Shown here one piece after another: positions 56,744 through 64,000 of a stretch of 64,000 nucleotides of DNA. Each line of letters begins with the position of its first letter. The stretch's first letter is position 1. The notes below the pieces were generated by a model, which saw only the letters and a list, made by a program, of their open reading frames with translations, made no database searches and was not told the DNA's origin. The DNA lies in NCBI RefSeq assembly GCF_029542085.1, contig NZ_CP107036.1, positions 2,356,001-2,420,000 of the forward strand, in the 5' to 3' direction. The position numbers and the translations under genes are program-made. Source of the DNA: Sphingobacterium sp. ML3W. Its GTDB lineage: Bacteria; Bacteroidota; Bacteroidia; Sphingobacteriales; Sphingobacteriaceae.

Positions 56744-58206
56744 AGAACATAAAAAAATACTTTTCAGCACTATTTATAGCTACGGGTTTACTGATTTTAA
56801 TGAATGCCTGTAAAGTTGGCAAAGATTATGTTCAACCCAAACTAAAATTGCCCGGAACCTTTCGTGGTGACACCTTAGATTATTTTGGTGATACCTCTAG
56901 CATGGGGTTGATTCATTGGAAATCGTTCTTTCATGATCCTACCCTAAAGCTACTGATCGATTCAGCGCTGACCAATAATTTTGAAATGAAAACAGCGCTA
57001 CTCAATTTACAGATCTCCAACAGGGTAATGGCTCAAAATAAGTCAAACTATCTTCCAAGTGTCAGTGCCACCATAGCGAATGGAAACCGTACCTGGCGAT
57101 CGAAAGAATTTGGGAGTGGTCCATTGTCAAAATACTATGAGCACAAAGGTGAGAAAGCTCCAGAAAATATGTTTGTTTACCAATCTCAATTTGGATCTGA
57201 CATCAGTTTCAGTTGGGAAATAGATATCTGGAAAAAAATTAGCAGCAAACAGGAACAGCTGCTGGCGGAATACCTAGACACACAGGAAGCCAAAAATGCC
57301 ATTCAGACCAATATTATCACGTCTGTTGCAAAAGGTTATTTCAATCTGTTGATGTTAGATGCTAAAATTGAAGTCGCCAAACGTAATGTTCAATTGAACG
57401 ATAGCACATTACGTATGATTAAGCTCCAATACAAAGCAGGCGAGATTACCGCACTGGCCATTCAACAGACAGAATCGCAGCGTCTATTAGCAGCCTCATT
57501 GGTACCAGAATTGGAAAAACAGATTGTTATTCAAGAGAATGCACTTCAGACATTAACGGGAAAACTACCCGATAGCATTAAACGCGGAACTTCATACGAG
57601 CATCTTTTTGCGGAAAGCAAAGATATATCCTTAGGTTCGCCTGTCGAAATCATACGAAATCGGCCAGATATCCGATCCTCCGAGTTTCAGCTAATGGCCG
57701 CCAATGCGAACGCCAATATCCAGCAGGCCATGCGCTATCCTTCGCTTAATATAGGCGGTGTACTGGGCGTAAATTCGATGCTTCCCCGAAACTGGTTCAA
57801 CATCCCGGGCGCACTATTAGGTGGCATCACCGGCAATCTGACCACCCCTATTTTCAAAAATAAAACATTAAAAACACAATATGAAGTTGCAAAACTTGAA
57901 CGGGATAAGGCCGAAATTCAACTTCAACAGAAAGTCGTCGAAGCAGTTGCCGAAGTCTCCAACGCTGTAGTTACGGTAGACAAACAGCGGGAACAGCTCG
58001 AGCTTGCGAGAAAAAGAGTGGATAACGCGCATCTTGCGGTAAAAAATGCAAACCTGCTCTTCAAAAGTGGCTATGCGACATATTTAGAAGTGATCACCGC
58101 ACAAAGCAATGCCCTGGATAGCGATCTGGATCTGGTCGAGCTACGCCAGCAGCACCTGGATGGATTTGTGGATCTCTACCGTTCTTTAGGTGGTGGTTGG
58201 AGATAA
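56740..58206 (+). CDS. RND outer-membrane factor lipoprotein (system 3)
   Basis: A 488-residue NodT-type channel. The lipobox is LMNAC (cysteine about 24). It has VEIIRNRPDIRSSEFQLM, the TGNLTTPIFKNK loop and the ending DLYRSLGGGW. An insertion in the first extracellular loop (GPLSKYYEHKGEKAPENMF) is longer than in systems 1 and 2. It is translationally coupled to the pump. Confidence 0.92.
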   Translation: MKNIKKYFSALFIATGLLILMNACKVGKDYVQPKLKLPGTFRGDTLDYFGDTSSMGLIHWKSFFHDPTLKLLIDSALTNNFEMKTALLNLQISNRVMAQNKSNYLPSVSATIANGNRTWRSKEFGSGPLSKYYEHKGEKAPENMFVYQSQFGSDISFSWEIDIWKKISSKQEQLLAEYLDTQEAKNAIQTNIITSVAKGYFNLLMLDAKIEVAKRNVQLNDSTLRMIKLQYKAGEITALAIQQTESQRLLAASLVPELEKQIVIQENALQTLTGKLPDSIKRGTSYEHLFAESKDISLGSPVEIIRNRPDIRSSEFQLMAANANANIQQAMRYPSLNIGGVLGVNSMLPRNWFNIPGALLGGITGNLTTPIFKNKTLKTQYEVAKLERDKAEIQLQQKVVEAVAEVSNAVVTVDKQREQLELARKRVDNAHLAVKNANLLFKSGYATYLEVITAQSNALDSDLDLVELRQQHLDGFVDLYRSLGGGWR

Positions 58207-58220
58207 TGAATTAAAAACGC

Positions 58221-58228
58221 TATTTTTG
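58221..58228 (+). promoter_or_regulatory. TAnnTTTG promoter before a small gene
   Basis: TATTTTTG ends four bases before the ATG at 58233, and a TTG lies 21 bp upstream (58197-58199) inside the end of the outer-membrane factor gene. The pair fits a Bacteroidota promoter giving a leaderless message. Confidence 0.45.
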
Positions 58229-58232
58229 TCTT

Positions 58233-58445
58233 ATGACACCAGAAGAATTACAACAATATTTTCAGTCTAGGGAATTACCCAAATCACTGGAAATACAACA
58301 AGATATGCAAGTGTTTGATGTGGAAAGATTTATCAGCACAAGCTTTATCCATGTTGGATTATGGAAAAAAGATCTGAGCAAATGCCCCGCATGGGTCAGA
58401 CTTTTAAAATTTAAAGAAGCACTGGAAAATAACGAAAAAGCCTAA
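58233..58445 (+). CDS. Small conserved protein, DUF6965-like
   Basis: A 70-residue protein. MTPEELQQYFQSRELPKSL is like the start of DUF6965 proteins, which have an acidic amphipathic start, a proline-bracketed turn and a helix containing L-x-x-L/F. The function is unknown. Its own promoter box and the terminator overlapping its stop codon suggest a separate short transcript from the efflux operon before it. The family call is tentative. Confidence 0.55.
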   Translation: MTPEELQQYFQSRELPKSLEIQQDMQVFDVERFISTSFIHVGLWKKDLSKCPAWVRLLKFKEALENNEKA

Positions 58446-58463
58446 CAAATTGTTAGGCTTTTT
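58435..58463. terminator. Bidirectional terminator after the small gene
   Basis: Arms 58435-58447 and 58451-58463 form a 13-bp stem with a 3-nt loop and A/T runs at both ends. It includes the stop codon of the small protein and lies 13 bp beyond the convergent response regulator gene. Confidence 0.85.
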
Positions 58464-58475
58464 TTATGCTTTTAA

Positions 58476-58841
58476 CTAAAGTTGTTGTAACAATGCGGAC
58501 ATATCTTCTTTCGCGAAGATCTGCTCCACCCCTCCGGCCAACATTTCAATCCGTTCACTTTCATCACTACTCGAGGTCAGACCAAATATACGAATGGAAG
58601 GAAACTTGTCCCTAACGATCTTTGCGGTTTCGATACCGTTCAAAATCGGCATGTGCAGATCCAATATGCACACCTCAGGTAGCGCTTTATTATGTTCAAT
58701 CAAATAGTCGATAAGGTCTCTTCCATTAGAGGCACAATAAACTAATTCCAACGAATGGGATTGGGCCATGGCCTTCATCATAACATGATGGATCATCGCA
58801 TCATCTGCGTAGACAATCTTACATTTACTTTTGGTATCCAT
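58476..58841 (-). CDS. Single-domain response regulator
   Basis: A 121-residue receiver domain without output part. The acidic pair is D13-D14, the phospho-accepting D61 lies in CILDLHMPILNG, and the conserved T/S and K follow in LTSSSDESER and FAKEDM. CheY-type in size, it may relay phosphate or act as a connector; its kinase partner is not in the window. Transcribed alone. Confidence 0.88.
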   Translation of the reverse strand: MDTKSKCKIVYADDAMIHHVMMKAMAQSHSLELVYCASNGRDLIDYLIEHNKALPEVCILDLHMPILNGIETAKIVRDKFPSIRIFGLTSSSDESERIEMLAGGVEQIFAKEDMSALLQQL

Positions 58842-59095
58842 TCGAAAAAGAGATCATTCAACTAATTAATACAATAAAATTCTATAAATATGTAATAAAA
58901 ATAAAAAATCTAGAAAGAAGTTAATAAGAATTATGTTACTATGCAAATTTTATTTCAAAAAGGTGCATCACAACACAACCTTTAAATTCAATTTAGATCG
59001 AATAATAACATCATTAGGTAGCAATAAATTCATTTAGACAACATATCTAAAACATTTGGAGTAGTCGAAAGATTTAATTTAACGATACGATATCG

Positions 59096-59299
59096 TTAAA
59101 AGTCATCCTCTATAATTTCAGCCACTCGTCCTACTTGACCATCTGTCAGCCTTACTTTTATCCCTCTTGAATGATAAGATGAGGATGTCAGTAAATCCTT
59201 TACAATGCCCTCAGTAAGATTCCCCGTGCGCTGGTCTTTTTTCAGAATGATATTAACCAACATTCCGGGCTTTACATCCGCTCTATTTCTTCCGTCCAT
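59096..59299 (-). CDS. YwbE family protein
   Basis: A 67-residue protein. The family starts with M-x-G-x-N-R-x-D-x-K-PG, seen here as MDGRNRADVKPG, and continues with VNIILKKDQRTG and GIKVRLTDGQVGRV, a compact beta barrel of unknown function. The ATG at 59299 was chosen over one 27 codons upstream because the upstream stretch does not resemble the family and covers the terminator of the next operon. The function is unknown. Confidence 0.8.
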   Translation of the reverse strand: MDGRNRADVKPGMLVNIILKKDQRTGNLTEGIVKDLLTSSSYHSRGIKVRLTDGQVGRVAEIIEDDF

Positions 59300-59317
59300 G
59301 GTCAAATGTAAGAAATA

Positions 59318-59345
59318 AAAAAGGAGTTTTCCAAAAGAAAACTCC
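59318..59345 (-). terminator. Terminator of the dxr-rseP operon
   Basis: GGAGTTTTC (59323-59331) pairs with GAAAACTCC (59337-59345) around a 5-nt loop; on the minus strand it is followed by six T. It lies about 200 bp after the rseP stop and just before ywbE. Between 59346 and 59542 nothing else was seen. Confidence 0.8.
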
Positions 59346-59542
59346 CCTATTTTTTGTTGAATTATGTATTTTTTTATCATCTCATATAGACCTTGAAACC
59401 ATTAACATCAAGATTTTGATCTATATTTTTTGTTTTCAACGAGATACATAAGTGACTTTTTTTGTTGTTTGTTCCAAATGCTACGAACCTATACTGTATC
59501 CATCCTATTAGAAGAAATACATAGGGACATCTGGGCGATAAG

Positions 59543-60868
59543 TTATTTGAACAACTTAAAAATATCATTTCCGAATATAAACACCATCAGGCCCAAAAGG
59601 ATAAAGAATCCGACCATTTGTGCTTTTTCGAGAAATTTTTCACTCAGCGGCTTGCCTTGAATCATCTCGATCAGTAAGAATACAACGTGACCACCATCCA
59701 GTGCTGGAATAGGTAACAAATTCATAAACGCAAGAGCCATTGAAAGCATACCAACCAAAGACCAGAACCGAATCCAATCTACTTCAGTGCCGAATAGTGT
59801 AGCAATACCGATAGGTCCAGATAGCGCTTTATCAGCACGCACCTCCCCTTTGAAGATTTTACCGAATCCTTTCGCATTATCTGTGATTACCGTAAATGCT
59901 TTTTTAGCACCGATCGGAAAAGCTTCCATAAGTGTATAATTCGTTGTAAACGACTTGATCGAATTATCATGATTGACACTGATACCCAACATTGCATCCG
60001 CTGGTACATTTCCTTTTAGGGAAACCTCCGCTCCCGCACGGATTACTTTAATGACAACAGGTTTATTGATATTTGCTTTAACTAATGTTCTGAATTGATC
60101 AAAGAAAGGTACCGGAGTATCATTTAGGGCAACAATGCTATCCCCTTTGGTGAAGCCCATCTTGCTTGCCACTGATCCTGGAGCCACTTGTGCAATACTT
60201 GTCGTTTTAAAGCGAGGTTCAATAAACTTCTCTCCTTTTTTATCGGACAAGGTATTCAATAAGTCTGCTGGAACCTTGATTTCTGTTGTCGCGCCATCAC
60301 GCTCTACCGTAAGGGATACACCGCCCATCAAGACTTTAGAACCAAGCAACTCGGAGTAGTTTTCAACACGGTGTCCATCTATTGCGATCACTTTATCACC
60401 GGCTTTAAGGCCAATAGATTCACCAATGGATCCCGGTACGATACCGTTTACCATTTGATCCATCTTGACATCTGTATTACCCATTTTGAAGGTCAACATC
60501 CAAAAGACAAGGATACCGACAACGATATTAACGATAATACCACCCAACATAACGATCAGACGCTGCCATGCCGGTTTTGAACGGAACTCCCAAGGTTGTG
60601 GCTCGCCCTTCAATTGTTCAGTATCCATCGACTCATCAATCATACCGGCAATCTTCACATAGCCACCCAGAGGTAACCAACCAATACCATACTCACAGCC
60701 TTTATAATTGAATTTAAACAATTTCACTCCCCATGCATCAAAGAACAAATAGAATTTCTCCACTTTAATTCCAAATGCACGTGCTGCTAAAAAATGCCCT
60801 AACTCATGTAGAACAATTAAAATTGACAAGCCTAAAATCACTTGTCCGACCATAATTAAAACACCCAT
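59543..60868 (-). CDS. rseP: RIP metalloprotease RseP
   Basis: A 441-residue site-2 protease. The zinc site HELGH is near residue 21 and the second membrane motif NLLPIPALDGG (with D-G-G) is near residue 390. Two PDZ-like domains (IGLKAGDKVIAIDGHRV and MGFTKGDSIVALNDTPV) lie in the periplasmic part. It cleaves anti-sigma factors and remnant signal peptides in the membrane. It follows dxr by 15 bp. Confidence 0.95.
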   Translation of the reverse strand: MGVLIMVGQVILGLSILIVLHELGHFLAARAFGIKVEKFYLFFDAWGVKLFKFNYKGCEYGIGWLPLGGYVKIAGMIDESMDTEQLKGEPQPWEFRSKPAWQRLIVMLGGIIVNIVVGILVFWMLTFKMGNTDVKMDQMVNGIVPGSIGESIGLKAGDKVIAIDGHRVENYSELLGSKVLMGGVSLTVERDGATTEIKVPADLLNTLSDKKGEKFIEPRFKTTSIAQVAPGSVASKMGFTKGDSIVALNDTPVPFFDQFRTLVKANINKPVVIKVIRAGAEVSLKGNVPADAMLGISVNHDNSIKSFTTNYTLMEAFPIGAKKAFTVITDNAKGFGKIFKGEVRADKALSGPIGIATLFGTEVDWIRFWSLVGMLSMALAFMNLLPIPALDGGHVVFLLIEMIQGKPLSEKFLEKAQMVGFFILLGLMVFIFGNDIFKLFK

Positions 60869-60883
60869 GTATGCTTTCTATAT

Positions 60884-62041
60884 TTAATCTTTGATTATTT
60901 CTTTTGTTATTAACCTTGCTAACCGATCCGTCTCCAGATAATCCTCCAGTGTTGGATTGGCTATAAATTCCACTTTTTCCAATGTACTTTCGATGACGTC
61001 GCTCATTTCCAGGAAGCCAATTTTATCAGCGAGGAAAGCAGCCACCACAACTTCATTTGCTGCATTCAATATACAGGATTTATTTCCACCGGCGCGAAGT
61101 GTTTCGTAGGCCAGTGCCAAGTTTCGAAAAGTCTCCATATCCGCTTTTTCAAATTGCAGCGTTGGATAGTCCATAAAATTGAAGCGTTCAAAATTATTTT
61201 CAAATCGGGCAGGATAAGTCAATGCGTATTGAATAGGCAGCTTCATATCCGGGACACCCATTTGTGCTTTCATAGATCCATCTTTAAATTGAACCAAGGA
61301 GTGCACGATCGACTGTGGGTGTACGATAACATCCACCTGATCGATAGTTAGATCAAAGAGCCATTTGGCTTCGATCACCTCAAGTCCCTTATTCATCAAA
61401 GAAGCTGAATCTATGGTAATTTTAGCACCCATAGACCAATTGGGATGTTTTAGGGCCTGTGCTTTCGTTACCTGCAGCAACTCGTCCCGCTTTCTTCCAC
61501 GAAAAGGACCTCCAGATGCCGTCACATAAATTTTTTCAATGGGGTTTTGCTCCTCACCGACCAGACATTGAAAGATTGCCGAATGTTCAGAATCTACAGG
61601 CAACATATTGACACCGTATTCTTTGACCAAGGCCATAATCAATTCCCCGGCAACAACAAGAGTTTCCTTATTCGCCAGGGCAATATCTTTTCTGGATTGA
61701 ATAGCCATTACCGTAGGTTTTAAACCTGCGGAACCCACGATTGCATTTAAGACAATACCTATTTCGGCATATTGCACCACTTCAATCAAACCCTCTTCAC
61801 CATATAATACCAACGTATCCTGAAACGCTAAGGCTTCTTTAACTACTTTATATTGGGTTGGATCGGTCACAACGACCGATTTTGGTTTAAACTCCAATGC
61901 TTGTTTGATCAATAGTTCAGCATTGCTACCGCAAGTCAGAACAACTGCTTCAAACTTATCCGGAAAGGCTCTAATAACATCCAAGGCTTGTGTACCGACA
62001 CTACCCGTTGCCCCTAAAATGGCAATTCCTTTTTTACTCAA
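60884..62041 (-). CDS. dxr: 1-deoxy-D-xylulose-5-phosphate reductoisomerase
   Basis: A 385-residue MEP-pathway enzyme (also called IspC). It has the NADPH loop AILGATGSVGTQALDV, the metal and substrate site VDSEHSAIFQCL, the ASGGPFRG loop, NWSMGAKITIDSASLMNKGLEVIEA and HPQSIVHSLVQFKDGS. It makes 2-C-methyl-D-erythritol 4-phosphate for isoprenoids. It sits in an operon between a membrane protein and rseP, with 15 bp on each side. Confidence 0.96.
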   Translation of the reverse strand: MSKKGIAILGATGSVGTQALDVIRAFPDKFEAVVLTCGSNAELLIKQALEFKPKSVVVTDPTQYKVVKEALAFQDTLVLYGEEGLIEVVQYAEIGIVLNAIVGSAGLKPTVMAIQSRKDIALANKETLVVAGELIMALVKEYGVNMLPVDSEHSAIFQCLVGEEQNPIEKIYVTASGGPFRGRKRDELLQVTKAQALKHPNWSMGAKITIDSASLMNKGLEVIEAKWLFDLTIDQVDVIVHPQSIVHSLVQFKDGSMKAQMGVPDMKLPIQYALTYPARFENNFERFNFMDYPTLQFEKADMETFRNLALAYETLRAGGNKSCILNAANEVVVAAFLADKIGFLEMSDVIESTLEKVEFIANPTLEDYLETDRLARLITKEIIKD

Positions 62042-62056
62042 AACCTTCTCTCTTTA

Positions 62057-62863
62057 TTAAAATATATTATTCAAAATCTTCGGATCCTCTCCACCGTGAT
62101 AGTCCGACATCATTTCCCGGTAAGCAACCGAAACAACAATACTGGCCAAAGGTACCACCAAGAATGAGCTCACAAGGTTCAAAATAATAAAAATTATGTA
62201 ATATTCTAAAAAATTAAAATACATCTGCAATAATTGCAAAGAAGCAAATACCGCGAATATTAATAATAATTTGAAAACATTGCCTTTGGTCAGCGCAAAG
62301 CTAAAGCGTAGTGATTTAAAGGTTCCCGCATGTTTATCAATGATAAAGAATGGATAAAATGCGATGCGAATAATCAAAATAAAAGTCAATACTGCTGCTG
62401 CATAAACAACACTGGTCGTAAATTTTTCAATAAGCACAGCGCGATTAGCACCATTTTCGAGTAAGTATAACAAAGGAAACAAAATCGCTCCCACAATCAT
62501 CAGCAATGCAAAAGAAAGCACCATAATACTTAACATTGCACCGAAAAAATGCGCCAATTCTTTTGAACTTGGTATACAATGGATCAATTTCTTATCCTGA
62601 TTGCCATCGATCAGATTGAGGATGTATTTAAACAAAGTAAGATTCAGCCCAAAATACATGATCATAAAAAAGAAGGCCATAAAACCACTAAGTACGACAT
62701 TAAAATCACTGATTGTCGTTGCCAGGAAATTGGATAAACCAGAGGTTACAAACAGCAAAAAACATAGGCCCGCAACAGAAAAATAATGCTTTTTCAATAG
62801 TTCCCACGATCTATTAAAAACTTCATTTACGGCAAAAGTACTTTCCTTTAGGAATTGAATCAT
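62057..62863 (-). CDS. Multi-pass membrane protein of unknown function
   Basis: A 268-residue protein with about six membrane helices and few charges between them. FYPFFIIDKHAGTFKSLRFSFALTKGN resembles the repeated segment of the glycerophosphodiester-phosphodiesterase membrane-like families (DUF975/YciC type), but no catalytic motif is seen. It is the first gene of the unit with dxr and rseP, so a role in the envelope is plausible. No known domain is claimed. Confidence 0.65.
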   Translation of the reverse strand: MIQFLKESTFAVNEVFNRSWELLKKHYFSVAGLCFLLFVTSGLSNFLATTISDFNVVLSGFMAFFFMIMYFGLNLTLFKYILNLIDGNQDKKLIHCIPSSKELAHFFGAMLSIMVLSFALLMIVGAILFPLLYLLENGANRAVLIEKFTTSVVYAAAVLTFILIIRIAFYPFFIIDKHAGTFKSLRFSFALTKGNVFKLLLIFAVFASLQLLQMYFNFLEYYIIFIILNLVSSFLVVPLASIVVSVAYREMMSDYHGGEDPKILNNIF

Positions 62864-63230
62864 TTTTTCTTTGAATAAACTTTTACAAAGATGCCATTAT
62901 TTTTAATTTTCAACAATTTACACCCACATAAAATTGACATTTTTTAGGTTTTTTAACATCATATTCGATCCAACTATTTTTTCAGCGCATCTATAGCCCC
63001 AGCTTTATTTCAATGCTGGTAAAAATCCACTTCAAATGTGGTAAAAAAATGTGCGGTGGTCTAAACATTCAATTCATTTCCTGAGATTTTTGCTATTTTA
63101 GTACGTCCGGACAAAGTCATTTACCGTTTCAGTGAGAGATGTGATTGATCGGAAAAATACGGTTTCGCAGGACGACAAAACAGCCAAAAATAAGTTAAAA
63201 CAGAATCACTAGAAGACACAACCAACAAGT

Positions 63231-63983
63231 ATGGAAACAGAAGATGCCTATCGTCACATGGAATTTGAAGAATTTCAGCTTTTAAAAACACCCCAGGAGC
63301 TCCATAAATTAGCGACACAATGTTTTTTCTACATCCAACAATGGATCGTTGAGAGCCCATTTTGTAGTGAGGCTACTGCCCTGATGCTATTCTGGAATAA
63401 CTATCCTTTTGAAGCGATCCGTCGAAGCTGGAAGACAAGAAAAGGAACTGACGAGAACTTCGACATTATAAAAACGGTTATAAGTAATTCTGAAAAAGGG
63501 TTTTATCTCAAAACAGACATCAGTTACGATCCCACTGAAAAAATTGCACAAGCTCCAAAAATACCAGCTGTCGTTTTGCAGGCAAGCCAGGGAGAGGAAC
63601 CCTATATTTATTTGGAAGAAACGGAAGTTCATAGCTGGTTTGGAGAACATTTGATCAATCAGATCAGGCGGAGTGAAAGCACCATTGAATTGTACAACAT
63701 TGCCATCTTATTGAAACATCGCGAATTCAACGTATATCAAACTGTAATCGAACATACATACTGTGATAAAGCAATTGCTCTTATGGTCTATTGGCTGCTT
63801 GAAAGGTATTCGACCTTGGCATTATATGCTGAAGATTGGCCGGAAATAAGGCCTATTTTGGAAAATATTATTGATAGGCTCGAACGAAATGAATACCCTG
63901 AGATTTTAAATTATGATCCTGTCAAAGTAGTAAATCCCATTAAATGGGAGATTCCGGATCAATTATTTAACAAAATCAACTAA
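63231..63983 (+). CDS. DUF4274-like protein
   Basis: A 250-residue soluble protein in which one sequence pattern occurs twice: QELHKLATQCFF...ESPFCSEATALMLFWNNYP near residues 23-60 and ELYNIAILLKHRE...HTYCDKAIALMVYW near residues 155-200. Both resemble the DUF4274 pattern of W/Y-rich helices with C-(S/D)-x-A-x-A-L. The function is unknown. The 367-bp region before it holds nothing that I can support. The gene ends just before the window edge. Confidence 0.55.
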   Translation: METEDAYRHMEFEEFQLLKTPQELHKLATQCFFYIQQWIVESPFCSEATALMLFWNNYPFEAIRRSWKTRKGTDENFDIIKTVISNSEKGFYLKTDISYDPTEKIAQAPKIPAVVLQASQGEEPYIYLEETEVHSWFGEHLINQIRRSESTIELYNIAILLKHREFNVYQTVIEHTYCDKAIALMVYWLLERYSTLALYAEDWPEIRPILENIIDRLERNEYPEILNYDPVKVVNPIKWEIPDQLFNKIN

Positions 63984-64000
63984 CTAACTTTTGGGGCGTA

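Noticed and set aside
59300..59380. Longer YwbE start with 27 extra residues
   Set aside because: The extra stretch covers a terminator and does not match the family start; MDGRNRADVKPG is the usual beginning.

Overview
The window looks like a chromosomal segment of a Sphingobacterium-like member of the Bacteroidota. The reasons are: an AT-rich genome with few Shine-Dalgarno sequences, promoter-like TAnnTTTG boxes, lipoprotein-anchored efflux adaptors and outer-membrane factors, a short Bacteroidota-type AMP nucleosidase, LytS/LytTR regulation, DUF4822 and YwbE families, and a split between housekeeping and envelope or efflux genes. No rRNA, tRNA, CRISPR array, prophage or intact insertion sequence was found. 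The genus is an inference, not shown directly.

Layout. 1-10 kb: the end of a DUF418-type membrane protein, a thioredoxin-reductase-like flavoprotein, a methyltransferase, a DUF1349 secreted protein, a LuxR-type regulator, a large outer-membrane protein that appears to join a kinase-like domain to an Omp85-type barrel, small enzymes, and a shortened MORC/MutL-type GHKL ATPase. 10-26 kb: two complete RND efflux operons (adaptor, pump, outer-membrane factor). The first is preceded by a TetR gene and copies of a TTAAC-N3-GTTAA site. The second is preceded by a LytS/LytTR two-component pair and by 21-bp-spaced direct repeats of the type LytTR proteins bind. 26-33.6 kb: a DMT transporter, a VOC protein, a DEAD-box helicase, NhaA, a secreted protein of unknown function and an ABC-F protein with asymmetric ATP sites. 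33.7-39.5 kb: an envelope-lipid locus with a sphingomyelinase-like phosphodiesterase, a GT4 glycosyltransferase interrupted by an in-frame stop, a flippase-like membrane protein, an intact GT4 enzyme and an alkylglycerol-monooxygenase-like hydroxylase. 39.6-44.4 kb: a TetR-OMF-EmrA-EmrB efflux operon with two tandem operators. 44.8-52 kb: small stress-type genes, a TPR protein, holA, an orphan HsdR-N nuclease-like protein, clpP-clpX and AMP nucleosidase. 52-58.4 kb: a third RND operon. 58.4-64 kb: a single-domain response regulator, YwbE, the operon of a membrane protein with dxr and rseP, and a DUF4274-like protein.

How it fits together. Four separate drug or solvent efflux systems lie within about 48 kb. 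Three are close RND paralogues with different apparent control: TetR, LytTR, or no adjacent regulator. The rest is mainly envelope biogenesis (BamA-like protein, glycolipid genes, RseP, DXR) and protein quality control (ClpXP). The points most worth a second look are the kinase-like/Omp85 fusion, the LytTR site pairs that link the two-component system to the second RND pump, the complementary degeneracy in the ABC-F protein, the interrupted glycosyltransferase and the truncated MORC-like ATPase.
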